This document shows, piece after piece, positions 1-8,020 of a stretch of DNA of 58,203 bases (position 1 is its first letter; every line of letters begins with the position of its first letter). The notes under the pieces were generated by a model that was not told the origin of the DNA, did no database searches, and worked only from the letters and a program-made list of their open reading frames with translations. The DNA comes from JBEIGE01 sp040382055. Its GTDB lineage: Bacteria > Pseudomonadota > Gammaproteobacteria > Burkholderiales > Burkholderiaceae_C. The stretch covers positions 1 through 58,203 of the forward strand of contig JBEIGE010000019.1 of NCBI GenBank assembly GCA_040382055.1. The letters are read 5' to 3'. Made by a program: the position numbers and the translations under genes.

Positions 1-113
1 CGATTACAGTCAAGCTGATCAACCCGATTGCCATGGAAGAAGGTCTGCGCTTTGCCATCCGTGAAGGTGGTAAGACCGTGGGCGCCGGTGTGGTTGCCAA
101 AATTATTGCTTAG
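1..113 (+). CDS. tuf: Elongation factor Tu, C-terminal end (partial)
   Basis: The window opens inside a reading frame (frame starting at base 3) that ends in ITVKLINPIAMEEGLRFAIR and closes with VGAGVVAKIIA and TAG. This is the conserved C-terminus of EF-Tu, the GTPase that delivers aminoacyl-tRNA to the ribosome. Only the last 36 codons are present. It is followed at once by tRNA-Trp, secE and nusG, the usual bacterial order around tufB. Whether this is tufA or tufB cannot be told from the fragment. Confidence 0.95.
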   Translation, partial: ITVKLINPIAMEEGLRFAIREGGKTVGAGVVAKIIA

Positions 114-121
114 TTTTCTGT

Positions 122-197
122 AGGGGTATAGCTCAATTGGCAGAGCGTCGGTCTCCAAAACCGAAGGTTGTAGGTTCGATTCCTACTGCCCCTGCCA
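122..197 (+). tRNA. tRNA-Trp (anticodon CCA)
   Basis: A 76-nt cloverleaf with encoded CCA end. The acceptor arms AGGGGTA and TGCCCCT pair with one G-U, the anticodon loop reads CTCCAAA (anticodon CCA), and the T-loop is TTCGATT. It lies 8 nt after the tuf stop, so it is probably cotranscribed with tuf and processed out. Confidence 0.97.
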
Positions 198-222
198 ATT
201 GATGGATTGGCAAAAAGGTAAA

Positions 223-247
223 AAGCCCGCTTTAATTTTGCGGGCTT
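223..247 (+). terminator. Hairpin after tRNA-Trp, candidate terminator or processing stem
   Basis: AAGCCCGC and GCGGGCTT form a perfect 8-bp stem around a 9-nt A/T-rich loop. There is no T-tract after it (ATGTGTCT follows), so it may be a weak terminator or an RNA-processing signal between tRNA-Trp and secE rather than a full stop. Confidence 0.5.
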
Positions 248-268
248 ATGTGTCTGGTTAAGGAAAAA

Positions 269-652
269 ATGGCAACGTCACAAGTTCAAACTGTTGGATC
301 TGGAGCTGAAAAGGCGAAGCTGGTGATTTCCGGGATTCTGGTTATCGCCTCACTTGCTGCTTTTTATTTGCTGGCGAAGCAGGGCCAGCTAGCGCAATGG
401 GGTTCGCTGTTGTTGGGGTTGCTGGCATCTGTTGTTGTCTTTTTGAGTTCTGAGTCTGGTCGTGAATTGGTGGCTTTTGGCCGCGACTCGTGGCGTGAGG
501 TCAGAAAAGTTGTTTGGCCTGCCCGCAAAGAGGCAATCCAAATGACGGCCTATGTTTTTGGTTTTGTGGTGGTGATGGCGCTTTTTCTCTGGCTGACCGA
601 CAAGACGCTGGAATGGCTGTTTTATGACCTGATTCTGGGATGGAAAAAATAA
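269..652 (+). CDS. secE: Preprotein translocase subunit SecE
   Basis: A 127-residue inner-membrane protein that clamps SecY in the SecYEG export channel. Three hydrophobic segments lie at about residues 17-35, 42-58 and 92-115, as in the long proteobacterial SecE. The conserved amphipathic stretch SWREVRKVVWPARKEAIQ precedes the last helix. I chose ATG 269, preceded by AAGGA at 260-264; an ATG at 248 would add seven residues but has no ribosome site and overlaps the hairpin. The TAA stop overlaps the nusG start by one base. Confidence 0.96.
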   Translation: MATSQVQTVGSGAEKAKLVISGILVIASLAAFYLLAKQGQLAQWGSLLLGLLASVVVFLSSESGRELVAFGRDSWREVRKVVWPARKEAIQMTAYVFGFVVVMALFLWLTDKTLEWLFYDLILGWKK

Positions 653-1239
653 TGACAGATATTGTTGAATCCCCGGCATCCGTTCTTGCGACTGCCCCGA
701 CCAACCCTGATTTACGGTGGTATGTTGTTCACGCCTATTCCGGCATGGAGAAGGCGGTTGAGCGCAATATCGTGGAGCGGATCACCCGCGCTGGCATGCA
801 GGACAAATTCGGCCGGATTCTTGTTCCCATGGAAGAAGTTGTGGAAATCAAGAATGGCCAGAAAAAGACAACCGAGCGCAAGTTCTTTCCAGGTTATGTT
901 TTGGTAGAGATGGTCATGGATGACGATACCTGGCACTTGGTCAAGCACACCAACAAGGTAACCGGTTTCGTTGGTGGCGCTAAAAACCGCCCAGCGCCAA
1001 TTTCCGAGGCTGAGGTCTTGAAAATTGTCAACCAGATGCAAGAGGGTGCGGAGAAGCCGCGACACAAAGTTGAGTTTGTGGTTGGCGAATATGTCCGTGT
1101 CAAGGACGGTCCGTTTACCGATTTCAATGGATCGGTTGAAGATGTGAACTACGAGAAAAACAAGGTGCGCGTGGCAGTGACCATTTTTGGCCGCTCCACC
1201 CCGGTTGAATTGGAGTTCTCGCAAGTAGAAAAAACCTGA
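652..1239 (+). CDS. nusG: Transcription termination/antitermination protein NusG
   Basis: A 195-residue cytoplasmic elongation factor that binds the RNA polymerase clamp and couples it to Rho or to ribosomal S10. The NGN domain begins at RWYVVHAYSGMEKAVERNI (about residues 20-130). The C-terminal KOW motif is at about 143-175 (VGEYVRVKDGPFTDFNGSV). ATG 652 overlaps the secE stop and has GGATGGA upstream. An in-frame ATG at 640 is inside secE and would add only four residues. secE-nusG translational coupling is typical. Confidence 0.97.
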   Translation: MTDIVESPASVLATAPTNPDLRWYVVHAYSGMEKAVERNIVERITRAGMQDKFGRILVPMEEVVEIKNGQKKTTERKFFPGYVLVEMVMDDDTWHLVKHTNKVTGFVGGAKNRPAPISEAEVLKIVNQMQEGAEKPRHKVEFVVGEYVRVKDGPFTDFNGSVEDVNYEKNKVRVAVTIFGRSTPVELEFSQVEKT

Positions 1240-1329
1240 GTTACCTGAGTATTCAGAACTGGATGAATGGTTTCATTTGTGCTTACCGACTCGGCACAGA
1301 TTTAAATATTGAGTCGTCAACCCCGGGGA

Positions 1330-1350
1330 GTCTGATCAAAATGTTCAGAC
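1330..1350 (+). promoter_or_regulatory. Hairpin in the rplK leader, candidate L1 autoregulatory site
   Basis: GTCTGA and TCAGAC form a 6-bp stem about 25 nt upstream of rplK. In E. coli, L1 represses the rplK-rplA mRNA through a leader structure in this position. Assignment here is by position only; I did not match the L1-binding consensus base by base. Confidence 0.3.
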
Positions 1351-1373
1351 GTTTGCACCCGTAAGGAGAAATC

Positions 1374-1805
1374 ATGGCGAAAAAAATCGTCGGTTTTATC
1401 AAACTGCAAGTTCCGGCGGGCAAGGCAAATCCTTCTCCGCCCATCGGCCCAGCTTTGGGCCAGCGCGGTCTCAACATCATGGAGTTCTGTAAGGCTTTTA
1501 ATGCGCAGACACAAGGTGTAGAGCCAGGTCTGCCATTGCCAGTGGTGATCACAGCATTTGCAGATAAAAGTTTTACCTTCATCATCAAAACCCCGCCAGC
1601 GACGGTTTTGATTAAAAAGGCCATCAAACTGGACAAGGGTTCAGCGCGTCCCCATACCGACAAGGTTGGCAAGATTACCCGGGCTCAGCTTGAGGAAATT
1701 GCAAAAACAAAAATGAAGGATATGACTGCAGCCGATTTGGATGCAGCTGTCCGTACCATCGCCGGCACAGCCCGTTCGATGGGTGTGAACGTGGAGGGTG
1801 TTTAA
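1374..1805 (+). CDS. rplK: 50S ribosomal protein L11
   Basis: A 143-residue protein of the GTPase-associated centre of the large subunit. The start MAKKIVGFIKLQVPAGKANP and the PPIGPALGQRGLNIMEFCK block are L11 signatures. A strong AAGGAG lies just before ATG 1374. The stop TAA is immediately followed by the rplA ATG, so the two are translated as a pair. A 134-nt leader separates it from nusG. Confidence 0.98.
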   Translation: MAKKIVGFIKLQVPAGKANPSPPIGPALGQRGLNIMEFCKAFNAQTQGVEPGLPLPVVITAFADKSFTFIIKTPPATVLIKKAIKLDKGSARPHTDKVGKITRAQLEEIAKTKMKDMTAADLDAAVRTIAGTARSMGVNVEGV

Positions 1806-2501
1806 ATGACTCAGCTCACCAAAAAACAAAAATCCTTCCAGGGTAAGGTTGACAGCAACAAGCTATACGCATTGGTTGATGCATTGACACTTGTCAAAGA
1901 GTGTGCAACTGCCAAATTTGACGAGTCGATTGATGTTGCAGTTCAGTTGGGTATTGATGCGAAGAAATCAGACCAGGTTGTTCGTGGTGCTGTTGTACTA
2001 CCCAACGGAACCGGTAAGACCAAACGTGTGGCCGTGTTCGCTCAGGGTGCCAAGGCGGAAGAAGCCAAGGCTGCTGGTGCTGATATCGTTGGAATGGATG
2101 ATTTGGCTGCTATGGTCAAGGCAGGTGACATGCCCTTCGATGTCGTCATTGCTGCGCCGGACGCTATGCGAGTTGTCGGTACATTAGGGCAAATTCTGGG
2201 GCCACGAGGTCTGATGCCAAACCCAAAAGTGGGTACCGTTACGCCCGATGTGGCTACAGCTGTCAAAAATGCTAAGGCTGGACAGGTGCAGTTCCGTGTT
2301 GACAAGGCTGGCATTGTGCACGGCACCATTGGTCGCCGCTCGTTCGATACCGATAAGCTCAAAGGTAATCTGGCTGCATTGGTGGATGCCTTGAACAAAG
2401 CCAAGCCGGCTTCAAGCAAGGGTGTGTATTTGCGGAAAGTTGCTGTTTCCAGCACGATGGGTGTGGGCGTTCGCGTGGACACCCAGACGATTGCGTCGTA
2501 A
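1806..2501 (+). CDS. rplA: 50S ribosomal protein L1
   Basis: A 231-residue protein of the L1 stalk, which binds 23S rRNA and in many bacteria represses its own mRNA. The GPRGLMPNPKVGTVTPDV block near the middle is diagnostic. ATG directly abuts the rplK stop. Length is as expected for the family (about 230). Confidence 0.98.
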   Translation: MTQLTKKQKSFQGKVDSNKLYALVDALTLVKECATAKFDESIDVAVQLGIDAKKSDQVVRGAVVLPNGTGKTKRVAVFAQGAKAEEAKAAGADIVGMDDLAAMVKAGDMPFDVVIAAPDAMRVVGTLGQILGPRGLMPNPKVGTVTPDVATAVKNAKAGQVQFRVDKAGIVHGTIGRRSFDTDKLKGNLAALVDALNKAKPASSKGVYLRKVAVSSTMGVGVRVDTQTIAS

Positions 2502-2722
2502 TGAAGAGATCTGGATGCCTGAAAGGGCGTCCCGTGTGGTGGGCTGGATGCACTGAAAAGTGTGTCCAGGCCATCCAAGACCGTTGGTGTGCAGTTAACT
2601 GTGCTTAATTTCCAACGCAGATGGCGATCCCACTGCAAAAGGAATTTTTCCTCGAACAGTTGGTCGCTGCAGTGTAAGACGTCAAGGGCTCAGGCCGGCG
2701 ACGTAATTTAAAGGAGTAGACC
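2502..2722 (+). promoter_or_regulatory. rplJ leader, probable L10-binding autoregulatory leader
   Basis: This 221-nt gap precedes rplJ. It holds an 11-bp stem, CTGGATGCACT (2544-2554) with AGTGTGTCCAG (2559-2569), closed by a GAAA tetraloop. Downstream are further pairable G/C-rich segments and AAGGAG at 2711-2716. In E. coli and Bacillus the L10-L7/L12 complex binds the leader here to repress rplJL. Position, length and the structured stem support that; the kink-turn core was not verified. Confidence 0.5.
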
Positions 2723-3223
2723 TTGAGTCTTAATCGCAGTGAGAAAGAAGCGGTCATCAGTGATGTGACCAGCCTCGCCGCAAAAGCTCAAACGCTTGTG
2801 ATGGCGGAATACCGCGGCATCACGGTTGCTGACATGACCAAATTGCGCTCTGCTGCGCGCAGCAATGGCGTGAGCCTGAGTGTGTTGAAAAACACGCTGG
2901 CCCGCCGTGCCGTAGCAGGCAGTGCTTTTGAGGTTGTGTCCAGCCAGATGACCGGTCCGTTGATCTATGGCTTCTCCACCGATGCTGTAGCCGCTGCGAA
3001 AGTAGTGGCTGACTTTGCGAAAACCAATGACAAATTGGTGATTCGCTGTGGTGCATTCGGTGGCAAAGCACTGGACGTGAATGGCGTGAAGCAACTGGCC
3101 AACATCCCATCCCGGGAAGTGCTGTTGGCCCAGCTTTGTGGCTTGTTGATGTCGCCTATGTCCCGAGCCGCTGTGGTTCTGGGCGCTTTGGCGGCAAAAA
3201 AAGAAGAGGCCGTGGCTGCTTAA
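2723..3223 (+). CDS. rplJ: 50S ribosomal protein L10
   Basis: A 166-residue stalk-base protein that anchors L7/L12 dimers. The N-terminus (SLNRSEKEAVISDV) and the EYRGITVADMTKLRS block match the family. Translation starts at TTG 2723, six nt after AAGGAG; no ATG is nearer. The C-terminal helix (GALAAKKEEAVAA) is the L7/L12-binding end. Confidence 0.97.
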   Translation: MSLNRSEKEAVISDVTSLAAKAQTLVMAEYRGITVADMTKLRSAARSNGVSLSVLKNTLARRAVAGSAFEVVSSQMTGPLIYGFSTDAVAAAKVVADFAKTNDKLVIRCGAFGGKALDVNGVKQLANIPSREVLLAQLCGLLMSPMSRAAVVLGALAAKKEEAVAA

Positions 3224-3273
3224 AGCCTGTGCAACTTGCAAATCAATTGTTTGAAAAATTCAGAGGATAAAAA

Positions 3274-3648
3274 ATGGCATTCGACAAAGACACATTTTTG
3301 ACTGCGCTTGACAGCATGACAGTCATGGAACTCAACGACCTGGTGAAAGCCATCGAAGAGAAATTCGGCGTTAGCGCTGCTGCTATGGCTGCACCCGCTG
3401 CCGGCGGCGGTGCTGCCGCACCTGTTGCTGAAGAGAAAACAGAGTTCAACGTCATGTTGATGGAAACCGGAGCCAACAAGGTTTCCGTGATCAAAGCCGT
3501 GCGCGAAATCACTGGCCTTGGCCTTAAAGAGGCCAAAGACCTGGTCGATGCCGCGCCTAAAGCGGTCAAAGAAGGAATGGCCAAGGCAGACGCTGAAGCT
3601 GCCAAGAAAAAGCTGGAAGAGGCTGGCGCGAAAGTCGAGCTCAAGTAA
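3274..3648 (+). CDS. rplL: 50S ribosomal protein L7/L12
   Basis: A 124-residue acidic stalk protein that recruits translational GTPases. An N-terminal dimerisation domain (about 1-32) is followed by an Ala/Gly-rich hinge (about 34-50) and the globular C-terminal domain with KTEFNVML and GLGLKEAKDLVD. AGAGGAT lies upstream of the ATG. It is the second gene of the L10 unit; rpoB follows after an attenuator-like gap. Confidence 0.98.
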   Translation: MAFDKDTFLTALDSMTVMELNDLVKAIEEKFGVSAAAMAAPAAGGGAAAPVAEEKTEFNVMLMETGANKVSVIKAVREITGLGLKEAKDLVDAAPKAVKEGMAKADAEAAKKKLEEAGAKVELK

Positions 3649-3657
3649 TACGAAGTG

Positions 3658-3734
3658 GGCCGGCCTGCGGGCTGGCCTGTGTGCTGCAGAGCACACTTCA
3701 AAGCTTGAATCGAATTTCGGTTTTGAAGTGTTTT
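3658..3734 (+). terminator. Tandem hairpins between rplL and rpoB (attenuator)
   Basis: Three successive stems lie in the gap. The first is a G/C-rich fold at about 3658-3677. The second is GTGTGCT/AGCACAC with a GCAG loop (3679-3696). The third is CACTTCAAA (3694-3702) with TTTGAAGTG (3722-3730), followed by TTTT. The second and third share three bases, so they could be alternative folds. A partial terminator at this position is known in E. coli, where it lowers rpoBC relative to ribosomal protein expression. Confidence 0.6.
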
Positions 3735-3878
3735 CTGTCCCGACTGCAGAAAGCGCCTTGGTTCGGGTTGCGTGCAATGCGTAACCGTCCGCCAATGATT
3801 GGTAGCGGCCAATCACCAAGAAATGAAACACAGTCGCCTAGGACCCCCAGGATTCCTTAGTCTTTGCCCGGAGATCTC

Positions 3879-6800
3879 ATGGCTTACACATACACTGAAC
3901 GCAAGCGCATTCGTAAAAGTTTTGGTACGCGCGACAGCGTGCTTGAAATTCCCTATTTGTTGCAGATGCAAAAGGATGCCTACACGGCGTTCCTGCAAGC
4001 CGACGCAGCACCCAAGAAGCGAACCATCGAGGGCCTTCAGGCCGCATTCGATGCCGCCTTCCCGATCGTTTCGCACAATGGCTTTGTCGAGATGAAGTTT
4101 CTCGAATACAACCTTGCCAAACCGGGGTTTGATGTCCGTGAATGCCAGACGCGAGGCCTGACATTCGCTTCTGCTGTTCGGGCAAAAGTCCAGTTGATTA
4201 TTTATGATCGCGAATCCTCCACCCCACAAAACAAGGTGGTCAAGGAAGTCAAAGAGCAAGAAGTCTACATGGGTGAAGTGCCTCTGATGACCAACAAAGG
4301 CTCTTTCATCATCAATGGCACCGAGCGTGTAATTGTTTCGCAGTTGCACCGCTCACCGGGCGTATTTTTCGAGCATGACAAGGGCAAGACCCACAGTTCG
4401 GGCAAGCTGTTGTTCTCGGCGCGCATTATTCCCTACCGTGGTTCATGGCTCGATTTTGAATTTGATCCGAAAGACCTGCTGTACTTCCGTGTTGACCGCA
4501 GACGCAAGATGCCGGTGACGATTCTTCTGAAGGCGATCGGACTCAACTCGGAGTCCATACTTGCCAATTTCTTCGTCAATGACAATTTCCGCTTGATGGA
4601 CAGCGGCGCACAAATGGAGTTTGTGGCTGAACGTTTACGCGGCGAAGTGGCCCGCTTTGACCTGACTGACAAGAGCGGCAAAGTGGTGGTTGCGAAAGAC
4701 AAACGCGTCACGGTGCGCCACACCCGTGAACTTGAACAATCCGGAACGACGCACATCAGCGTGCCTGAAGACTTTCTGCTGGGTCGCGTAGTCGCCCGTG
4801 ATGTGGTCGATCTGGAAACCGGTGAAATCATTGCCAAAGCCAACGAGGAACTGACCGAGGCTTTACTGAAAAAGATACGTTTGTCAGGCGTTCAGGACCT
4901 GCAGTGCATCTACACCAATGAGCTGGACCAGGGTGCGTACATTTCTCAAACTTTGCGTACGGATGAGACCGTCGATGAGTTTGCAGCGCGTGTTGCCATC
5001 TACCGCATGATGCGCCCTGGCGAGCCGCCAACCGAAGATGCGGTGCAGGCCTTGTTCCAGCGGCTGTTTTACAACCCGGACACCTATGACCTGTCCCGTG
5101 TTGGACGCATGAAGTTCAATGCCAAGATGGGTCGTCCCGAGTCAACCGGCCCCATGGTCCTGACGAACGAAGACATCCTGTCAGTCGTCAAGATCCTGGT
5201 GGATTTGCGCAACGGTCGTGGCGAAGTGGACGATATCGATCACTTGGGCAATCGCCGTGTGCGTTGCGTAGGTGAACTTGCAGAAAACCAATACCGCACC
5301 GGTTTGGCACGTATTGAAAAAGCCGTTAAAGAGCGATTGGGACAGGCAGAGCAAGAGCCTTTGATGCCGCATGACCTGATCAATTCGAAGCCAATTTCTG
5401 CCGCCCTGAAAGAATTCTTCGGCGCCTCTCAGCTGTCTCAGTTCATGGATCAAACCAATCCATTGGCAGAGATCACCCACAAGCGCCGTGTTTCGGCCCT
5501 TGGCCCAGGCGGATTGACCCGCGAGCGTGCCGGTTTTGAGGTGCGGGATGTGCACGTGACCCATTACGGCCGTGTCTGCCCAATTGAAACACCGGAAGGC
5601 CCGAATATCGGACTGATTAATTCGCTGGCCCTGTACGCGAGACTGAACGAGTATGGTTTTATTGAGACACCATACCGCCGCGTGGTTGATGGCAAGGTAA
5701 CGATGGACATCGATTACCTCTCAGCGATTGAAGAAGGCAAGTACGTCATTGCCCAAGCCAACGCCATCCTGGACAAGGAAGGCAAGTTGACCGGCGAGCT
5801 GGTTTCCGCTCGCGAAAAAGGCGAGTCGATTCTGGTGGGTGCTGAACGCGTTCAATACATGGACGTATCTCCAGCCCAGATTGTCTCTGTGGCAGCTTCA
5901 CTGGTTCCTTTCCTTGAGCATGACGATGCCAACCGTGCCCTGATGGGTGCCAATATGTCACGCCAGGCGGTACCCGTTCTGCGGCCTGAAAAACCCGTGG
6001 TGGGTACAGGTATCGAGCGCGTTGCCGCTATTGACTCGGGTACGGTTGTTACTGCCAACCGCGGTGGTGTGGTCGACTACGTCGATGCAACGCGGGTTGT
6101 GATCCGTGTCAACGATGCCGAAGCCCAGGCTGGCGAAGTTGGTGTGGACATTTACAACCTGATCAAGTACCAGCGGTCGAATCAGAACACCAACATTCAC
6201 CAGAGACCGATTGTCAAAAAAGGCGACAAACTAGCCAAGGGCGATGTCATTGCTGATGGTGCCTCAACCGATGTGGGTGAAATTGCGATCGGCCAGAACA
6301 TGCTGATTGCGTTTATGCCCTGGAACGGCTACAACTTTGAAGACTCCATCCTTATTAGCGAGCGTGTTGTCGCTGAAGACCGCTATACCTCGATCCATAT
6401 CGAAGAGCTTGTGGTCATGGCGCGTGACACCAAGCTCGGGGCTGAAGAGATCACCCGTGATATTCCGAACCTGAGCGAGCAGCAGCTCAATCGTCTGGAT
6501 GAGTCGGGCATCATTTACGTGGGGGCAGAAGTCCAGCCGGGTGATACCCTGGTAGGCAAAGTCACTCCCAAGGGCGAGACAACGCTCACGCCTGAAGAAA
6601 AATTGCTACGTGCAATTTTTGGTGAGAAGGCCAGTGATGTCAAAGACACCTCGCTTCGTGTAGACCAGGGCTCGCAAGGAACCGTGATTGATGTCCAGGT
6701 CTTCACCCGCGAGGGAATTGTTCGGGATAAGCGTGCTCAGCAGATCATTGACGACGAGCTCAAGCGTTTCCGTCTGGATTTGAACGACCAGTTGCGGATT

Positions 6801-7991
6801 GTCGAAGCAGACGCATTTGACCGGATTGAAAAACTACTTACAGGCAAGGCCGTGAATGGCGGTCCAAACAAGCTTGCCAAAGGTTCCAAAATTGACAAAG
6901 CTTACCTCGCTTCAGTTGAGAAATTCCATTGGTTTGATATTCGCCCGGCAGATGAAGAGGTGGCCGCCCAACTCGAGAGCATTAAAAACTCACTCGAGCA
7001 AACACGCCACAGCTTTAACCTGGCTTTTGAAGAAAAGCGCAAGAAACTTACGCAAGGTGATGAGTTGCCTGCTGGCGTACTCAAAATGGTCAAGGTTTAC
7101 CTTGCTGTCAAACGTCGGTTGCAACCCGGTGACAAGATGGCGGGTCGCCATGGCAATAAAGGGGTGGTTTCCAAGATCGTTCCGGTCGAGGACATGCCCT
7201 ACATGGCAGACGGCACGCCAGCAGACGTGGTTCTCAATCCGCTTGGAGTTCCCTCGCGCATGAACGTCGGCCAGGTTCTGGAGGTTCATCTTGGGTGGGC
7301 AGCCAAAGGCCTGGGCCAGCGGATCGGCGATATGTTGCAGGCTGAGGCCAAGGCAACTGAGGTGCGGGCTTTTATGGAAAAGATCTACAACGGCTCAGGC
7401 CGGAAAGAAGATTTCTCCAAACTAAGCGATGCCCAGATCATTGAAATGGCCAGCAATCTGACTCAGGGTGTGCCATTTGCCACCCCAGTGTTTGACGGAG
7501 CGTCTGAGGATGAAATCCGCGGCATGCTGCAATTGGCTTACCCCGATGACATCGCCAAAGCCAAGGGCCTGACAGCAACAAGAACGCAAGCACAGTTGTT
7601 TGATGGCAGGACCGGCGACGCTTTTGAGCGCACCACTACGGTGGGCTACATGCACTTCCTGAAACTTCACCACCTGGTGGACGACAAGATGCACGCGCGC
7701 TCAACAGGCCCCTACTCCTTGGTGACTCAGCAGCCCCTGGGCGGCAAGGCTCAATTTGGTGGACAGCGCTTTGGTGAGATGGAGGTCTGGGCGCTGGAGG
7801 CTTATGGGGCAGCCTACACGCTGCAGGAAATGCTGACAGTCAAGTCAGATGACGTACAGGGACGAACCAAGGTGTATGAAAACATCGTCAAGGGTGAACA
7901 CTCCATTGAAGCGGGCATGCCCGAGTCGTTCAATGTGCTGGTCAAGGAAATTCGTTCCTTGGGCATCGACATTGAACTTGAGCGCTCCTAA
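3879..7991 (+). CDS. rpoB: DNA-directed RNA polymerase subunit beta
   Basis: A 1370-residue catalytic subunit, the size usual in betaproteobacteria. It starts MAYTYTERKRIRKSFG at ATG 3879, with GGAG at about 3870-3873. An in-frame TTG at 3864 is less likely. The rifampicin-pocket region (FFGASQLSQFMDQTNPLAEI and the following THKRRVSALGPGGL) is wild-type in appearance. The active-site segment GDKMAGRHGNKGVVS and the C-terminal GGKAQFGGQRFGEMEVWALE are intact. It is cotranscribed with rpoC, whose start lies 29 nt beyond its stop. Confidence 0.99.
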   Translation: MAYTYTERKRIRKSFGTRDSVLEIPYLLQMQKDAYTAFLQADAAPKKRTIEGLQAAFDAAFPIVSHNGFVEMKFLEYNLAKPGFDVRECQTRGLTFASAVRAKVQLIIYDRESSTPQNKVVKEVKEQEVYMGEVPLMTNKGSFIINGTERVIVSQLHRSPGVFFEHDKGKTHSSGKLLFSARIIPYRGSWLDFEFDPKDLLYFRVDRRRKMPVTILLKAIGLNSESILANFFVNDNFRLMDSGAQMEFVAERLRGEVARFDLTDKSGKVVVAKDKRVTVRHTRELEQSGTTHISVPEDFLLGRVVARDVVDLETGEIIAKANEELTEALLKKIRLSGVQDLQCIYTNELDQGAYISQTLRTDETVDEFAARVAIYRMMRPGEPPTEDAVQALFQRLFYNPDTYDLSRVGRMKFNAKMGRPESTGPMVLTNEDILSVVKILVDLRNGRGEVDDIDHLGNRRVRCVGELAENQYRTGLARIEKAVKERLGQAEQEPLMPHDLINSKPISAALKEFFGASQLSQFMDQTNPLAEITHKRRVSALGPGGLTRERAGFEVRDVHVTHYGRVCPIETPEGPNIGLINSLALYARLNEYGFIETPYRRVVDGKVTMDIDYLSAIEEGKYVIAQANAILDKEGKLTGELVSAREKGESILVGAERVQYMDVSPAQIVSVAASLVPFLEHDDANRALMGANMSRQAVPVLRPEKPVVGTGIERVAAIDSGTVVTANRGGVVDYVDATRVVIRVNDAEAQAGEVGVDIYNLIKYQRSNQNTNIHQRPIVKKGDKLAKGDVIADGASTDVGEIAIGQNMLIAFMPWNGYNFEDSILISERVVAEDRYTSIHIEELVVMARDTKLGAEEITRDIPNLSEQQLNRLDESGIIYVGAEVQPGDTLVGKVTPKGETTLTPEEKLLRAIFGEKASDVKDTSLRVDQGSQGTVIDVQVFTREGIVRDKRAQQIIDDELKRFRLDLNDQLRIVEADAFDRIEKLLTGKAVNGGPNKLAKGSKIDKAYLASVEKFHWFDIRPADEEVAAQLESIKNSLEQTRHSFNLAFEEKRKKLTQGDELPAGVLKMVKVYLAVKRRLQPGDKMAGRHGNKGVVSKIVPVEDMPYMADGTPADVVLNPLGVPSRMNVGQVLEVHLGWAAKGLGQRIGDMLQAEAKATEVRAFMEKIYNGSGRKEDFSKLSDAQIIEMASNLTQGVPFATPVFDGASEDEIRGMLQLAYPDDIAKAKGLTATRTQAQLFDGRTGDAFERTTTVGYMHFLKLHHLVDDKMHARSTGPYSLVTQQPLGGKAQFGGQRFGEMEVWALEAYGAAYTLQEMLTVKSDDVQGRTKVYENIVKGEHSIEAGMPESFNVLVKEIRSLGIDIELERS

Positions 7992-8020
7992 GGCCAACTG
8001 TTTAAGAAGGAAATATTTAT

